Assembly (NCBI RefSeq): GCF_943734655.1
Contig: NC_071354.1
Location: 74,281,338-74,345,337, forward strand
Source of the DNA: Sabethes cyaneus
Taxonomy: Eukaryota; Arthropoda; Insecta; Diptera; Culicidae
Direction: 5' to 3'
Length of the DNA: 64,000 nt
Shown: one piece after another, positions 31,618 through 44,230 of the stretch
How positions within the stretch are numbered: position 1 is the first letter of the stretch
Layout of the letters: every line of letters begins with the position of its first letter
Translations under genes and position numbers: made by a program
Notes under the pieces: model-generated
The model's database searches: none
What the model saw: the letters and a program-made list of their open reading frames with translations, nothing else
What the model was told of the DNA's origin: nothing

Positions 31618-31745
31618 ATGTTAACGAAAAGAAGTGAAACTCAGTTAAACGTACCTTTACGTGTTCCGCATGGCTTTCACTTGGGAGCCCTTCTTTTTAT
31701 GTTATACTTAATTAGGTACACTTGCTTTATCTCATGTTTGAAAAT
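31618..31745 (+). pseudogene. LINE reverse-transcriptase scrap
   Basis: RSETQLNVPLRVPHGFHLGA continuing LLFMLYL corresponds to the GVPQGSxLGPLLFxLY block of a non-LTR RT with GVPQG changed to RVPHG. No further RT motif follows. Confidence 0.55.
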
Positions 31746-31882
31746 CAATTTTCTACTATTCGTCCTTAGACATCATTCTGGAGCAATCCCTAGTTTCGTG
31801 AGATATGATTTTTCAAACTTAAATTCCATGAGAATTTACACGCCTTTTTTAAAAATAATTCTTAAGCCAAAATGATGCCAAC

Positions 31883-32005
31883 GGTGTCCGTTCCGGCGTA
31901 GTGGTTAGCATTCACGCCTCTCACGCCGAGGACCCGGGTTCAAATCCCAACCCCGCAGAAGTCACGAATGACCCAAGCTATTAAAGTGACTATAATCTAA
32001 TAAAA
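31883..32005 (+). mobile_element. tRNA-derived SINE, about 123 bp, with perfect target duplication
   Basis: The head contains an RNA polymerase III box A-like TAGTGGTTAGC and a box B GGGTTCAAATC within a tRNA-like fold (GGACCCGGGTTCAAATCCC). A short unrelated body (AATGACCCAAGCTATTAAAG) and an A-rich tail follow. A perfect 14-bp duplication AAAATGATGCCAAC flanks it (31869-31882 and 32006-32019). The perfect duplication suggests a recent insertion. It is not a functional tRNA gene: the anticodon and acceptor arms do not close. Confidence 0.85.
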
Positions 32006-32086
32006 AAAATGATGCCAACATCTATGGAAGGAGCATGTTTCTTTCTATCAAAAACGTAGGTAAATCTATACCTATAAAGAAGGATT

Positions 32087-33228
<1,142 letters not shown>

Positions 33229-33344
33229 CTGTGTTCCTTATAGAATCAAAAACTACTGAACCAATCGGCGTGAAAATTTGCATGTAGAGGTTTTTGGGGC
33301 CAGGAAAGGTTTTAGTGATGGTTAGAGACCCCTCCCCCCACTAA

Positions 33345-35200
33345 GAGGGGGGGCTCCCATACAAATGAAACACAAATTTCTGCATAACTCGAGAACTAAT
33401 CAAGCAAATAGAACCAAATTTGGCATGTGGGTGTTTTCGGTAACAAGAATTTATTCTAGGGTAATTTGAGACCCCTCCCCTCTTTATAAGGGGAATTATA
33501 ACTCCTCTCCCCTTTAAGAGGGGGGGTTTCCATACAAATTTCCTCATAACTCGAGAACTAATCAAGCAAATGGAACCAAATTTGGCATGTGAAAGTTTTC
33601 GAGGGCGAGAAAATTTTCTATGTTGAATTAGGACCCCTCCTCACTTTAAAAGGGGGGGGCTCTTGTACAAATGAAATACCAATTTCCTCATAACTCGAGA
33701 ACTAATCAAGCAAATGGAACCAAATTTGGCATGTGTGTGTTTTCGGTGACAAGAATTTATTCTATGGTAAATTGAGACCCCTCCCTCTTTATAAGGGGAA
33801 TTGTAACTCCTCTCCCCTTTAAGAGGGGGGCTTCCATACAAATTTCCTCATAACTCGAGAACTAATCAAGCAAATGGAACCAAATTTGGCATGTGAAGGT
33901 TTTCGAGGGCAGGAAAATTTTCTACGGTGAATTAGGACCCCTCCCCACTCTAAGAGGGGGGGCTCCTGTACAAATGAAATACAAATTTCCTCCTAACTCG
34001 AGAACTAATCAAGCAAATAGAACAACATTTGGCATGTGGGTGTTTTTTTTGGTGACAAGAATTTATTCTATGGTGAATTGAGACCCCTCCCCTCTTTATA
34101 AGAGGAATTATAACTCCTCTCCCCTTTAAGAGGGGGGGCTTCCATACAAATTTCCTCATAACTCGAGAACTAATCAAGCAAATGCAACCAAATTTGGCAT
34201 GTGAAGGTTTTCGAGAGCAAGAAAATTTTCTATGATGAATTAGGATCCCTCCCCACTTTAAGAGGAGGGGCTCCTGTACAAATGAAATACAAATTTCCTC
34301 ATAACTCGAGAACTAATCAAGCGAATTGAACCAAATTTGGCATATGTGTGTTTTTGGAGACAATTTTTTTTTCAATGATGAATTGGGACCCCTCCCCACT
34401 TTAGGAGGGGGGGTCCTATACAAACGAAATACAAATTTCCTCATAACTCGAGAACTAATCCAGCAAATGGAACCAAATTTGGCGTGTAGGTGTTTTTGAA
34501 GGCAAGAATTTTTTCTGTGATGAATTAGGACCTCTTCCCACATTAGGAGGGGGGGCTCCAATACAAATGAAATACAAATTTCCCCATAACTCGAGAACTA
34601 ATCAAGCAAATAGAACCAAATTCGGCATGTGGAGGTTTTTGGAGGCAAAAATATTTTCTACGGTGAATTAGGATCCTTCCACACTTCAAGAGGGGGGGCT
34701 TCTACACAAATGAAATACAAATTTCCTCATAATTCGAGAACTAATCAAGCAAATGGAACCATATTTGGCATGTGGGTGTTTTTGGAGGCAACCATTTTTC
34801 CCATTATGAATTAGGACTTCTTACCTTTTTAGGAGGGGGGGGGGGGCTCCCATTCAAACGAAATACAAATTTGCTCATAACTTTAGAACTAATCAAGCAA
34901 ATGGAACCAAATTTGGCATGTGAGAGTTTTAGATGGCAGAATTTTTTTTCTGTGGTGTATTACGACCCCTTTCCCTTTTAAGAGGGTGGGCTCCCATACA
35001 AATGAAATACAAATTTCCTTATAATTTGAGTACTAATCAAGCAAATGGAACCAAATTTAGCATGTAGGAGATTTTTGAGTCTTGAATTTATTTTATGATA
35101 GTTAGAGACCTCTCACCCCTGTGGTAGGGGGATATGGACTCTCATACAAATAAAACAGAAATTTTTGCGAAACTCAAAAACTAATCCAACTCGAGAAATT
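33345..35200 (+). repeat. Helitron minisatellite, 13 units with dimeric order at the left
   Basis: The phrase CTCGAGAACTAATC (or a variant) recurs at 33388, 33550, 33694, 33854, 33997, 34162, 34305, 34447, 34590, 34733, 34881, 35025 and 35173. Spacings are 162, 144, 160, 143, 165, 143, then 142-148. Each unit also contains AAATTTGGCATGTG, a CCCCTCCCC(A/T)CTTTA block and CATACAAATGAAATACAAAT. The long units of the left half carry an extra CTCCCCTTTAAGAGGGG-like segment. The open frames across the array are not genes. Confidence 0.9.
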
Positions 35201-35267
35201 CGAGACTCTTCCATAAAACATTAATCAATAACAAGACCACAAAAACTATCTATAGTAACACTAGATC

Positions 35268-35345
35268 ATTCAGGACGAGCCGGTCGCGAGTGTTGCCGGT
35301 GACCCGCCGTCGGAAGCGCCGCCCACTGGGGGGCTTGCAAAACTC
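35268..35345 (+). repeat. GC-rich module of the Helitron 3' region
   Basis: It shares an identical 27-bp core (35295-35321) and flanking order with 17640-17740 in the Foldback-like element. Here the C-rich second arm of the palindrome seen there is absent. Confidence 0.75.
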
Positions 35346-35433
35346 GAGATAGTGACAAAGATCATCCGAGATTCATGATTTATGTACAACACAGGTTAAT
35401 TTGTGGCAATACGAAGTTTGTCGGGTCAGCTAG

Positions 35434-35935
35434 TCGGTTTATATTAGAGAGGTTCACTGCAACATCTAGCATTTTTAGGAAGACCTCTCGTAGAATTGCA
35501 TAACCCGAATCAGCCCAGAATTGCTCCACAAAATCTGTTAAATTTTCAACTTTGAGATGCTCTTGCATCAATGCACAAAAGTACTTAATATCAAACTATA
35601 TTTATTTATTAAAATTAGAAGCAGAAATATAAAATTTGTCAAGTGATGCCGTATGACATCATTGGGTTGATTTGGGTTAAAAGTGGTACTAGAAGAGATC
35701 CGTCGAACTTTTGTCCTTATATGGTTGCGATTTTACTTTTAGTAAAAGTGGTAATTGAAATGTTGAACGCGAGGTTGTTCATGCGACATCAATTTGCAAA
35801 TTGGTTAACAAAATGTTGTAGCTGCTTGTAGTCCTCTACAAGCACTACAAATTGATGGACAAAGTAGTCAAATCCCCTTTAAAAAAATCCTCTACAACAA
35901 CAAATATTTCTATGTTGAAAAATTAGAAAATAAAC
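35434..35935. other. no recognised gene
   Basis: The minus-strand frame at 35380-35571 overlaps the Helitron end and has no recognisable motif. The rest is AT-rich and shows nothing else. Confidence 0.4.
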
Positions 35936-35939
35936 ACAG

Positions 35940-36005
35940 TTAAATTGCTTGAGGAACAATAACGGTCCCAAATTACTCCCCTGTGGAACAGTGGGCTTTC
36001 AAGTT
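35940..36005 (-). pseudogene. LINE reverse-transcriptase scrap
   Basis: On the minus strand one frame reads KPTVPQGSNLGPLLFLK, the RT block GVPQGSNLGPLLF with good conservation. It is not continued on either side. Confidence 0.55.
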
Positions 36006-36341
36006 TCACCATTTCATTTTATAACGCAGAACACACATTCATTTACGTGCTTTTGTTCTCTCGAAAGTTTGCTTACTCCCCTGAGCCGTTTATTATTATT
36101 TTATGGTACCGTGCCCTATAGGTTAGAAGCGCAAAATGTATTTAATCGTCGTATTTAAAATGATATGATATGATCTGAGACTCGCTTATCGATTACACCC
36201 ATATCGAAATCAATCCGTAGAAGGCATGCTTTTTTCTGTATTGCGCATAAAAGAGAATTTTAGTTTACCAAAACTTAGAAGTGCCTCGACTTCCATCAAA
36301 TCTTGTGAACATATTTCTTTTAGGAAAATGTTAAACCAGCT

Positions 36342-36556
36342 CCCAGTCTCCCAGTTGGCCTCGAGGTAAGACGCTAGTCTAATCAGCTAGTCGTCGTATG
36401 TTGGAATCTCGGCTGGGAGAGGCTGTTAGAGTCAATAGGATCGAAGCACTGATCCCGCACTGTCCTGTATTCTAGCAGCTGGTTGCGAAGTCTGTCGTAT
36501 AAAAACAGAAGGTCAAATTTCGATAACGAAATAAGCACCCAGGCTTTGCTCGGCTT
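36342..36556 (+). mobile_element. tRNA-derived SINE, 215 bp, with target duplication
   Basis: It opens with a tRNA-like head closed by a 7-bp acceptor-type stem CTCCCAG/CTGGGAG. Inside are a box A-like TTGGCCTCGAGGTA and a box B-like TGTTGGAATCT. The body contains TTAGAGTCAATAGGATCG, GTCCTGTATTCTAGCAGCTG and GCGAAGTCTGTCGTATAAAA, shared with 23272-23462. An 11-bp duplication TTAAACCAGCT flanks it (36331-36341 and 36557-36567). This is the most complete copy of the family in the window. Confidence 0.8.
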
Positions 36557-36839
36557 TTAAACCAGCTTTCTTCATTTGATAGTTGACGAGTGCATTCCTG
36601 AGTTAAAAAGCTGCGAAAAATCAACAAAAATCATTAATATTGTCTAAAAACCTATTTTTAAATGATAACCTTTAATTCTATGAATCGATAATTATCAAAT
36701 GAGTTATTTTAATGTGTTCTTTATGAAAAATATTGTACCAAGGCTTGAGTTTTTTGTAATCACAGAACCTTAAAAAACCTGCGTTTTTTATATTTTTCTG
36801 GAAAACTGATTTATTTATATCATCGTTTGCTACTACTTA

Positions 36840-37600
36840 GGCACTTGCGCAATTTTTGAATTCCGTATAGACAACAAGTCCGAAGTTTTTGGTGCGTCTT
36901 AGTAGAATACGAAACCTGGAAATTAAATAAAATGAAAGCTTATCCAACCACCGACCAACCCGAAACCGGTTAGCGTAAAAGGTACTTTTAATGTTTTGTA
37001 AGAACCATAAGTGCTGTGTCTTGTCTGTTCGTGACATCAAGTACTGTCTATGGATAAGATCCACATTTCGGGCCATTTTTTGAACTCTTCGAAAGATCTG
37101 TAAGCAATATCCGGTGATCAGCCTAGTCACGCTGCATTGATCGGAACAACCAAGAGCAATTTCCGCAGAATATGATGGGGGCGGTAAAATATCCCGTTTG
37201 AGCGTTTCAAATGCCTTTTCACGATTTTAACGACATGTGGCCGAGCATTGTCATACAGCACAATAATTTTATCACATATTTTCGCGTATTCTGACAATTT
37301 TTTTGTTAAATTACTACTCAAACCAATAAATAGAAATCCTGGTTAGTAGCTCATAAAAGTCAACCCCTTTTGGTTTTAACAGATTCAGATAAATAGCATA
37401 TTTTATCGGGTACTGACGTTGAGGTCAACCGAAGTAATTCAACGGTCATAGCATAATATTTTCTTCCTGGGGTTGTTATAACCGTCATAACCATAACTCA
37501 TCTCCAATTACAGTCCGATGTAAAAAAAACATTTCTTTTTGTTGCCTTTATATCAGCTGCTCGTAAGCGAATAATCTTCTTTCAACGTGTCTAGATTTCA
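36840..37600 (-). pseudogene. mariner transposase remnant
   Basis: Minus strand, N to C: FLHRTVIGDE-like text near 37510 (mariner ...RIVTGDEKW), LLKPKGVDFYELL near 37370 (mariner WDQKGVVYYELL), DKIIVLYDNARPHVVKIVKR near 37240-37300 with the second catalytic Asp, and PDIAYRSFEEFKKWPEMWI near 37060-37120. The PSDYHLF block with the third Asp is lost, and several frameshifts and stops are present. No TIRs were identified, so this is an old, truncated copy of a mariner (DD34D-type) element. Confidence 0.65.
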
Positions 37601-37630
37601 TTTCATGCGGACACAATTGACATAGAACCA

Positions 37631-38040
37631 ATGTTGCAAATCTAGCCAGCCTCTAACACAAGCGTAAGACAAACAAGCGCCGTTGCTGTATGCAGACATT
37701 CTGCTACCTACACACTCGCGAACGCATTGCCTCGTAGCGTCTTTCTGCATATACCACTTGCGAGGCAAACACCTCGTGAGCAACCAGCGCAGCAGCCCGT
37801 GAGGGCTAGCGGAGAACTGGGATACAGATTTTGCATTACTTTTTCTTTTCTTCTCCCTTGATTTTACTCACGGGTGGGAGTGCGTACCCTCGCGAGCGAT
37901 CGGTATTAGCAGCTCGGGCCGCAATGACGAGAGAGAGAGAGAGAGAGGCAACCGTGGCTGTTAGCTAAATACGAAACTCGTCGCAGTGCATGCATAAATG
38001 AGAGCCAGTCAGAACGCGTGTGTGAGAAAATTAAACCACA
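37631..38040 (+). repeat. dispersed repeat R3, copy 1
   Basis: It shares with 45919-46375 and 52038-52425, in order: CAATGTT(A/G)C(A/G)AATC, GCTGT(A/G)TGCAGACATTCTGC, an ACACTCGCG(A/C)ACGCA-like phrase, GGGATAC(A)GATTTTGCATTA and GCGTGTGTGAGAAAATTA. All three copies are in the same orientation and non-coding. (GA)n at 37929-37948 is peculiar to this copy. Confidence 0.75.
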
Positions 38041-38117
38041 TGAGCACAGAACAAAAACTGCATTGGGTGTCACTCCAAATTTTATTTTATTTTATTCACA
38101 ATCCATCAAACTTATCA

Positions 38118-38310
38118 GTCTTAGCGCTCAGATAGCTTCAAAGTACGATGCTAGTATACAAGCCTGTCATCGCATGTTCGAATCTCGGCTTGGTGGTGCT
38201 GCTGCTAGATAGATCCAGTAGGATTGTTGCACTAGCCCCTTAATTGTCCGATAAAAAAGGGTCAAGTCTTAGAAAGACGTTTAAGCCCAAGACTTTGCTT
38301 TGCTAATTTA
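38118..38310 (+). mobile_element. tRNA-related SINE, second subfamily
   Basis: The head carries TAGCTTCAAAGTACGATGC (box A region) and CATGTTCGAATCTCGGC (box B). The body reads AGATCCAGTAGGATTG, CTTAATTGTCCGATAAAAAA and CCAAGACTTTGCTTTGC, the same order as the 36342 SINE with many differences. Target duplications are not obvious. Confidence 0.65.
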
Positions 38311-38556
38311 ATGAAAAATCAGCTCAACGGTAAACTTGATCCTATCACCATCAATTCGCTTAAGACACATTCCAACGTTACAAGACACAATTAGCAACCA
38401 TTTTTACTGTGTAAATTGGCTCTTGTTTCACCAAATTTTTAGCAAACAGGTTGTCCAATTGGTGACAAAAGGGATTTCACTTTCCAGTTGTATGTCAGGG
38501 ATTTGGTTCAAAAGGAACTGATTTGTGGCATGGTGTGCGCTAGAATGTGCCTTAAA

Positions 38557-39378
38557 CTAATTTAAAGGTTTGCCAAATTCAAAATGGTTTCCAACGTGGC
38601 TAACGATCCTACGTACGATAGTTTCACTGCGCCCAACTTCAGCGCAGTGAAAGCGGTTGGTTAGCAATAAAGCTGGTTGCAGAGTCCTTCGAGACGTGCG
38701 GAAATTTATTAGCGACAGTAATTTCGGAGAGTCAACCTCGTCGTTTAGTGGATTTTCCACAAATAAACTCTGTTGTATTTTACGATGACGTTTTAATGTC
38801 TAAGTCGAGCAGACGACAGCGGTCAGGGTATGGCTGTAAATTATTTGGACGTCGGCTAGTTAGCGCGTAGATTACGCAGAGTCGATCGTATTAATCTTTT
38901 CCGAACTCGTTCGATGCGAAGATTCCAGTAGAGCTGGTGTAGAGTCCAGATTAGACGACCATTCTCGTGAAGTGGACGGACTAGTGTACAGCACTGTTCT
39001 TTAAGACAATGCGGATCATTAAAAACACGTCCAATTTTGTCAATAAGTTCTAGCTGACGAGTTGCTTTGGACATTATTGACGAACAAAATAAATAAACGT
39101 GGTCCCAAGCTACTCCCTTGGGGTACAACAGATGTATTTGTGAATGGGGACGATAATTTTGATCCAAATTTTACTTGCAGAACCCTATCCGACACAAATA
39201 CGACCGTGGCGTGTGTGACATCGACCAACGCCTTGTATTTTTTGTTACGATTTTTTTTTGGTTGTCCAGAGCGGAAATCATCATCCTTGAAAAATCGGCA
39301 CTGCAAGGAAACGGATCCGGCAAACAAAAATAAAAAATATCCGTTGTGCTTTCCAGAGTTACCAGTTTTCATCTCCAT
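38557..39378 (-). pseudogene. Jockey-like LINE reverse-transcriptase remnant
   Basis: On the minus strand, in order: LVDVTHATVVFVSDRVLQVK, VVPQGSSLGPRLFILFVNNV (RT motif, about 39085-39145), VFNDPHCLKEQCCTLVRPLH, WTLHQLYWNLRIERVRKRLI and SPKLLSLINFRTSRRTL near 38700. These are the thumb and C-terminal blocks of a Jockey/CR1-type ORF2. The order is colinear across about 0.8 kb, but frames change three times and the YADD segment is deleted, so it is a dead, internally deleted copy. Confidence 0.7.
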
Positions 39379-39389
39379 ACATCTCCTAA

Positions 39390-42300
39390 GTTTTAATTAG
39401 CTATGTTTGAAAGGTTTTGGATTTGCAGAAAAATGTAAAAAATGGGAGTCTCTTTTAAAAAATATGTTTGGGTAATGCAATGGAGATGCATTGTATTTTG
39501 TTTTTAACTGCATTCTTAGACGGTATTTTATTGGGAAAAGTCCCATAAATTACCACGTTTTTGCACTGACAATTTTCTCAACACTAAATGAGCGTAAAAT
39601 CATAATGCCGTAATTGAAACGGAAGTGGTTGTTTTACCACTGTTCTGGTATTCATGATGATTCATCCCAAATTTATGACCATTATGCCCTCATGGCTATG
39701 TAAATCAAATCTCATTAGCAGTAACACATTATTCAAAAGCGCTTTCAGAAGAGAAGGTCATCGCTGTAATCTGACTTGGCTCGACAGTGCAAACAATGGT
39801 GCTAATTTGTGTGCAATTTGGAAAATTGAATCGTGGCTGACTCTCGCCAGCAGCGCAAGTTAGACACGTGGGACGCGTCGAGCGTTACTACGCTAGGCTA
39901 GGCTGCCGCTGCTGCTTGATGGGTGGTAACTATCTAACATGTGTAAAGCAGCATCCTTACCGCAATACCCATCAGAGCCATCTATCTAGCACGAAGAAGG
40001 AAGAACAATGAACTTTCACACACCGAGTTTCAATTTACTTATGTTAGGTATCTATTTTTACAAGCTTCCCGCACTGCTGTGCTTGTGCTGCGCTGTCATT
40101 GGCATGGCACGGCTGGTTTTCACGCCCTACGGTACGGATTTAATTCAATAAAAGGTCTGCACCATCGTGTCACACATGACACCGGCCCGGCAACGCTCGT
40201 GCGGTTATTCTTGCCTTTTCATTCACATTATACCAGTTCGGAAGTCTCGTACCGGAGCGCTACGCTTTAGTGACTGGATCCGCCGCGCCGGCCGGGTAGG
40301 ATAAGGAGATGAGCTGAGGAGGGATCCATTTGTTCCTAGAATTCAGCCGTAAAAACCACATTTGTTCTCCATCCTCTCAATGAATGTTCGTAATTGACTT
40401 GAGTGCCCAACAAACAAATACGGTTTTAACTATAGAGCGGCAAGCTGTGTGTGCGCGTGGTTCTTTCTGTTATTTATTGTTGTTCAATTTTGTTTTTTTT
40501 TCTTAGCGCGCACCAGAGCAGAGGTGCGACCTTGAACTCGAGTACTTTGACAGCTGTCGTTTGCCAAGTAGTTGTGAAACAAAATACGAAGATATTCTTT
40601 GCTGACGTCTATCTGACAGATTCGAAGTTATCCAATGCTAGTTAAACATCACCATTTTTTCGGTGTCGACCGGAAGTGAAATGACTTTCGTTTTCGAACC
40701 GTACCATACCGTCTGCAACCGATCTCGCCGACAAACGCCGACCGTGCTCGCGGTTTACCGGTCATATGCTAATTGATTATTCATACTTTTGCGCCGTCTA
40801 CAAGCAAGCTAAGCTGTCTTGACTAAACGGATACTGTTTGCTGCGGGCGCGCGTGTAGAGGATCGGATCGGATCGGATCAGCATTGCGCGATAACTTCCG
40901 AGTTACGAGCACTTGGTTACGAGATCGGGTGAATCGGGTGCCGCTGCTGGTGCTGAGTCAGCACAAAAAGTGAAACTTTTCAGATTCAGATCGTTAGCGA
41001 AAAGTGGGTGCAGCAGTGCGTTTGCCGTACAAATGAGGTAATCACTAAGCACACACCAGCAGACTCGAGAAAGACTATAGAAACAATAGAACCTGCGATA
41101 ATTTAGAAATGCTATTCGCAGGAAAAATCCGTTAGGAGCTTAGACCTGGCTTGGTTTGAAAATCGACAGCAAGAAGCCTCGAGCGGCGGGAATTCCGTCC
41201 TGAACGAGCACCAATGGTCCAGTTGGCGTCGGCATCTCTGGGGTTCACAAGATGATGATTGCTAGCTTCTAACGTCTGTGATTTGCAACCAAAGTTGCTC
41301 ACACTGACATTGGTAATCTCTAGTATGCCAGCCGCTATTATTTCTTTAGCCAATAATTAACTCCCTCGCGTCGTCGTCGCTGTAGTCGTCGTCGTAGTTG
41401 TTGTAGTTCCAATTTCTGCGCACACCTTTAATTTCGTTTCATGATCCACTGACGGGCAATGTCGGCGTTAGCCGAGAAGCCATTTTACGGCCTTAAACAC
41501 GCCTTCTGCTTCACGGCGCGAAGGGTTCGACTCTTCAGTAATGACGTCCACAGCAAATTTACTACTAAAAGCATAATTATCTTCTCCGCGGCTCGGCTCG
41601 GCTTTGCAGTGTTTGCACATGCAGAACCATTTCGATGCTTGGTTGCGAAATTCTATGGAAATCTTGGTCGTCGTCGCCGTCGCCGTCGTTGTCGTTGTTG
41701 TTTGTCACGGTCGTAGGATGAAGGGCCTGGCCAGGCAATCGGGGGGTACATTTCGGTTTCTGATGCAGTTTTACGTGATATTGGCCAAGATTGCGTCAGC
41801 TCACACGAAGCGTTCAATATCGCATGTCGCTTCCTAATAATAATCATGCTGTGCGGTGGTTCCTATGCGGCGACCGACGTGACGGTGGGTGCAGCAAACC
41901 GGCCAGCTCGATTATGATGCGGCGACCGGCTATTGTCTTATGATGGCTGGATTGTTGCATAGTTTGTGGAAGCGTTTTTCAAAATCCGGTTGGTGGAAAT
42001 TAATTTGTTGGAATCCTCTGTCTAGACTTACATATTTTGATTTCAATTTAGGTGCCTTCAGCGTCAGTTAATTTAAATTGAGCACGCAAACTAAATGTAT
42101 AAGCGAATGAACTAATTGTTTTTTTTTCTTTATGAAAACGAATTAACGATAACTGATAAATTTATAACATCTGAAGGGTTAGACAGCATTTAAAACACTG
42201 CTTACATGCTAACAGTTCATTGAAAGTGATATCGTAGATAATTTCACCTTTTCAAAAAATAAAAAAGTTTTAGCAAGCGAATTCGATTTTAACAATCTGA

Positions 42301-43400
42301 TATCTTTCGATTCGAGGCCGGCATATAATAACATCTTCCATCGTATAGTTTTGCGTTCATTTCTCTTTGCCTTTGGCCTCACTGACTTGTGTTAACAATG
42401 AAAGTGAACAACATTGATAGCTTAAAATGGTGATAATACCACCGTGTTAGACTTTTGATCATTCGATAAAAGGCGGTTGAACACACCGTGAGAGAACATA
42501 TTGTTTTTTTGCACACTTCCTATGATTCTAGCCTTGATACGGCATTACATTGGACATTGGACTAAAACCAACGATTCGAGCGTTGTCACTTTCTTTCGAG
42601 TTCGTGTTATTCTCTAGATTCGTTCATTCTCGACAATACTGAATCAAATCAAATGTGAAGCATTCATTCATTTTGAACTGACGACAACGGCAAACACAAT
42701 ATGTGAACATTGCTCCGAAGTTATAATTTATTTTCTTCAGCCCAAACTAAACTTTGAGATCTAAAACAACGATCAAAAACAAGAAAATTGACTAACAGGT
42801 TAGCCGAACAATCATTCAGCACTGCAATTTATGCATGGGCTGACAGATAAAAGAACCACTACTGGAGGTAAAACTGTATGCGCTGAATTCGTTTTATATT
42901 CGCCTTCATGCAGTGCTGTCAATTTTTTCGAGCGCTGAATGGAACACTAATAATGTTCCGCAGAAGGGTTGGGCGGGCCCACAAAAGCAGAAGCACTTAT
43001 GCGCATTTCGTTGTAAAAATCTCCTTCCAACATTAGGATCTCTCCATGTAGGATCGGATGTGGATCTTACAGTACATTCAAGATGATGCAATTGCAAATC
43101 TGAGTGTAGTACGAAATCAAGTAATCAAGTATCAGCATTTGTGGTTCGAGCAGTACGTTCCTCACAATCGTATCTGTGGCTCAAAGGACTAAGTGTGATA
43201 TACCAATCAATAAAGTCCGATAAACTGAGCATTACAATCGAAGTAGTTGTTCAAAAGTTATGCTTAAAAATTTGTTCCGTCTAGGCATCATTTAGAAGAA
43301 CGTTTCTCAGAAATTTGGTGATTGATTTTTGCACGATTAGTCTTATTTGAATGGCCTCGTAATTTACAAAACACAGTTTGAAAAAACGTAAAAGAAGAAG
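39390..43400. other. mostly unique sequence, no recognised gene
   Basis: A GC-balanced island at about 39760-41900 includes (GATCG)n at 40859-40878 and CGT tracts at 41365-41400 and 41669-41702. At 40850-41040 the text reads like an untranslated first exon ending ...CAAATGAG/GTAATC, a possible splice donor, but nothing proves it. 41900-43400 is AT-rich without recognisable coding blocks. Confidence 0.4.
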
Positions 43401-43690
43401 AAAAGATGTCTGCAAAAATAAAATTTTGTCTTCTTTTTCTTTTTTCTCTTTCTGTGTTTCGTTAACAAAACTCAAAAGTTTTAAAAGTCTTTGCCAAGCT
43501 ACTACCAACAAAACAAAAAAAGGTTTGTTCCAATATGTTGTGTAGTTTCTGAGAAAAAGGTACATAAAGTTTGAAAATCGTAGTTCTCCAGGAGCGTCGT
43601 TTTATTCCGCCGAAGTTGTTCCACGCCGCACTGGATGGAATGCTTATGTGTATGATCGTTTTTCGGCCACTTCCCGTGGTCGGATCATTA
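43400..43690 (+). repeat. dispersed repeat, copy of 27060-27350
   Basis: GTCTTTGCCAAGC, CTACCAACAAAACAAAAAAA, TTGTGTAGTTTCTGAGAAAA and TTCCCGTGGTCGGATCATTA match the other copy in order. It ends 11 bases before the MITE at 43702. Confidence 0.75.
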
Positions 43691-43701
43691 CATATTTAGT
43701 A

Positions 43702-44140
43702 CAGTTGGATTTCGAATTTGGCAACAAATGCGTGTCGCCTATGTTGCCAAAATCGAAACCATGCCAAAATCGAGACCCTTTTTTGATATAAAAAAATTGA
43801 ATGTAAATGCGTTAGAAATTGAGTAAATTTTAATAATCAACGATTGCAATCATTTTATGCTTGAAAAGTCCGGCAAGAGCTATCCAGCCGGTGCAAGTAA
43901 GGTTTTGGCAACCTGCGTTAAGACGTAGTCCTACGGCAATAAAAATATTATTGTTCGAAACACTCTACAACAACAAACTTTTTTTTCATGAACAAACTGA
44001 GGGCATCATTCTGACGTCATTTAAAGCATGTATGCGGAAACTGACGAATATTTAAGCATATTTTTGTAAGGGAAATATTTTGTGTTGCCAAAAACGGATA
44101 CTTTTGTTGCCAAAATCGAGGCAAATTCGAAATCCTACTG
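43702..44140. mobile_element. pogo-like MITE, 439 bp
   Basis: The left end CAGTTGGATTTCGAATTTGG and the right end, reverse-complemented CAGTAGGATTTCGAATTTGC, form TIRs flanked by TA (43700-43701, 44141-44142). Next to the ends are two GTTGCCAAAATCGA-type phrases on each side, again like paired binding sites. No transposase frame. The TIR differs from that of the 10442 element after CAGT, so this is a separate family. Confidence 0.75.
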
Positions 44141-44230
44141 TATCAAAATAAGCGGAAAAGACTACAGAATTAAAATCTGAAATAAAAAACAATGATTTTT
44201 TCAAAAACTTTAGTCGTTCATGTCTCCTTA

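Noticed and set aside
31886..31960. A possible functional tRNA gene
   Set aside because: Box A and box B are present but the cloverleaf does not close, and the unit has a SINE body, A-rich tail and target duplication.
33388..35200. Regularly spaced repeats resembling a CRISPR array
   Set aside because: Units are contiguous 143-165 bp minisatellite copies in a eukaryotic Helitron; there are no unique spacers and no cas genes.
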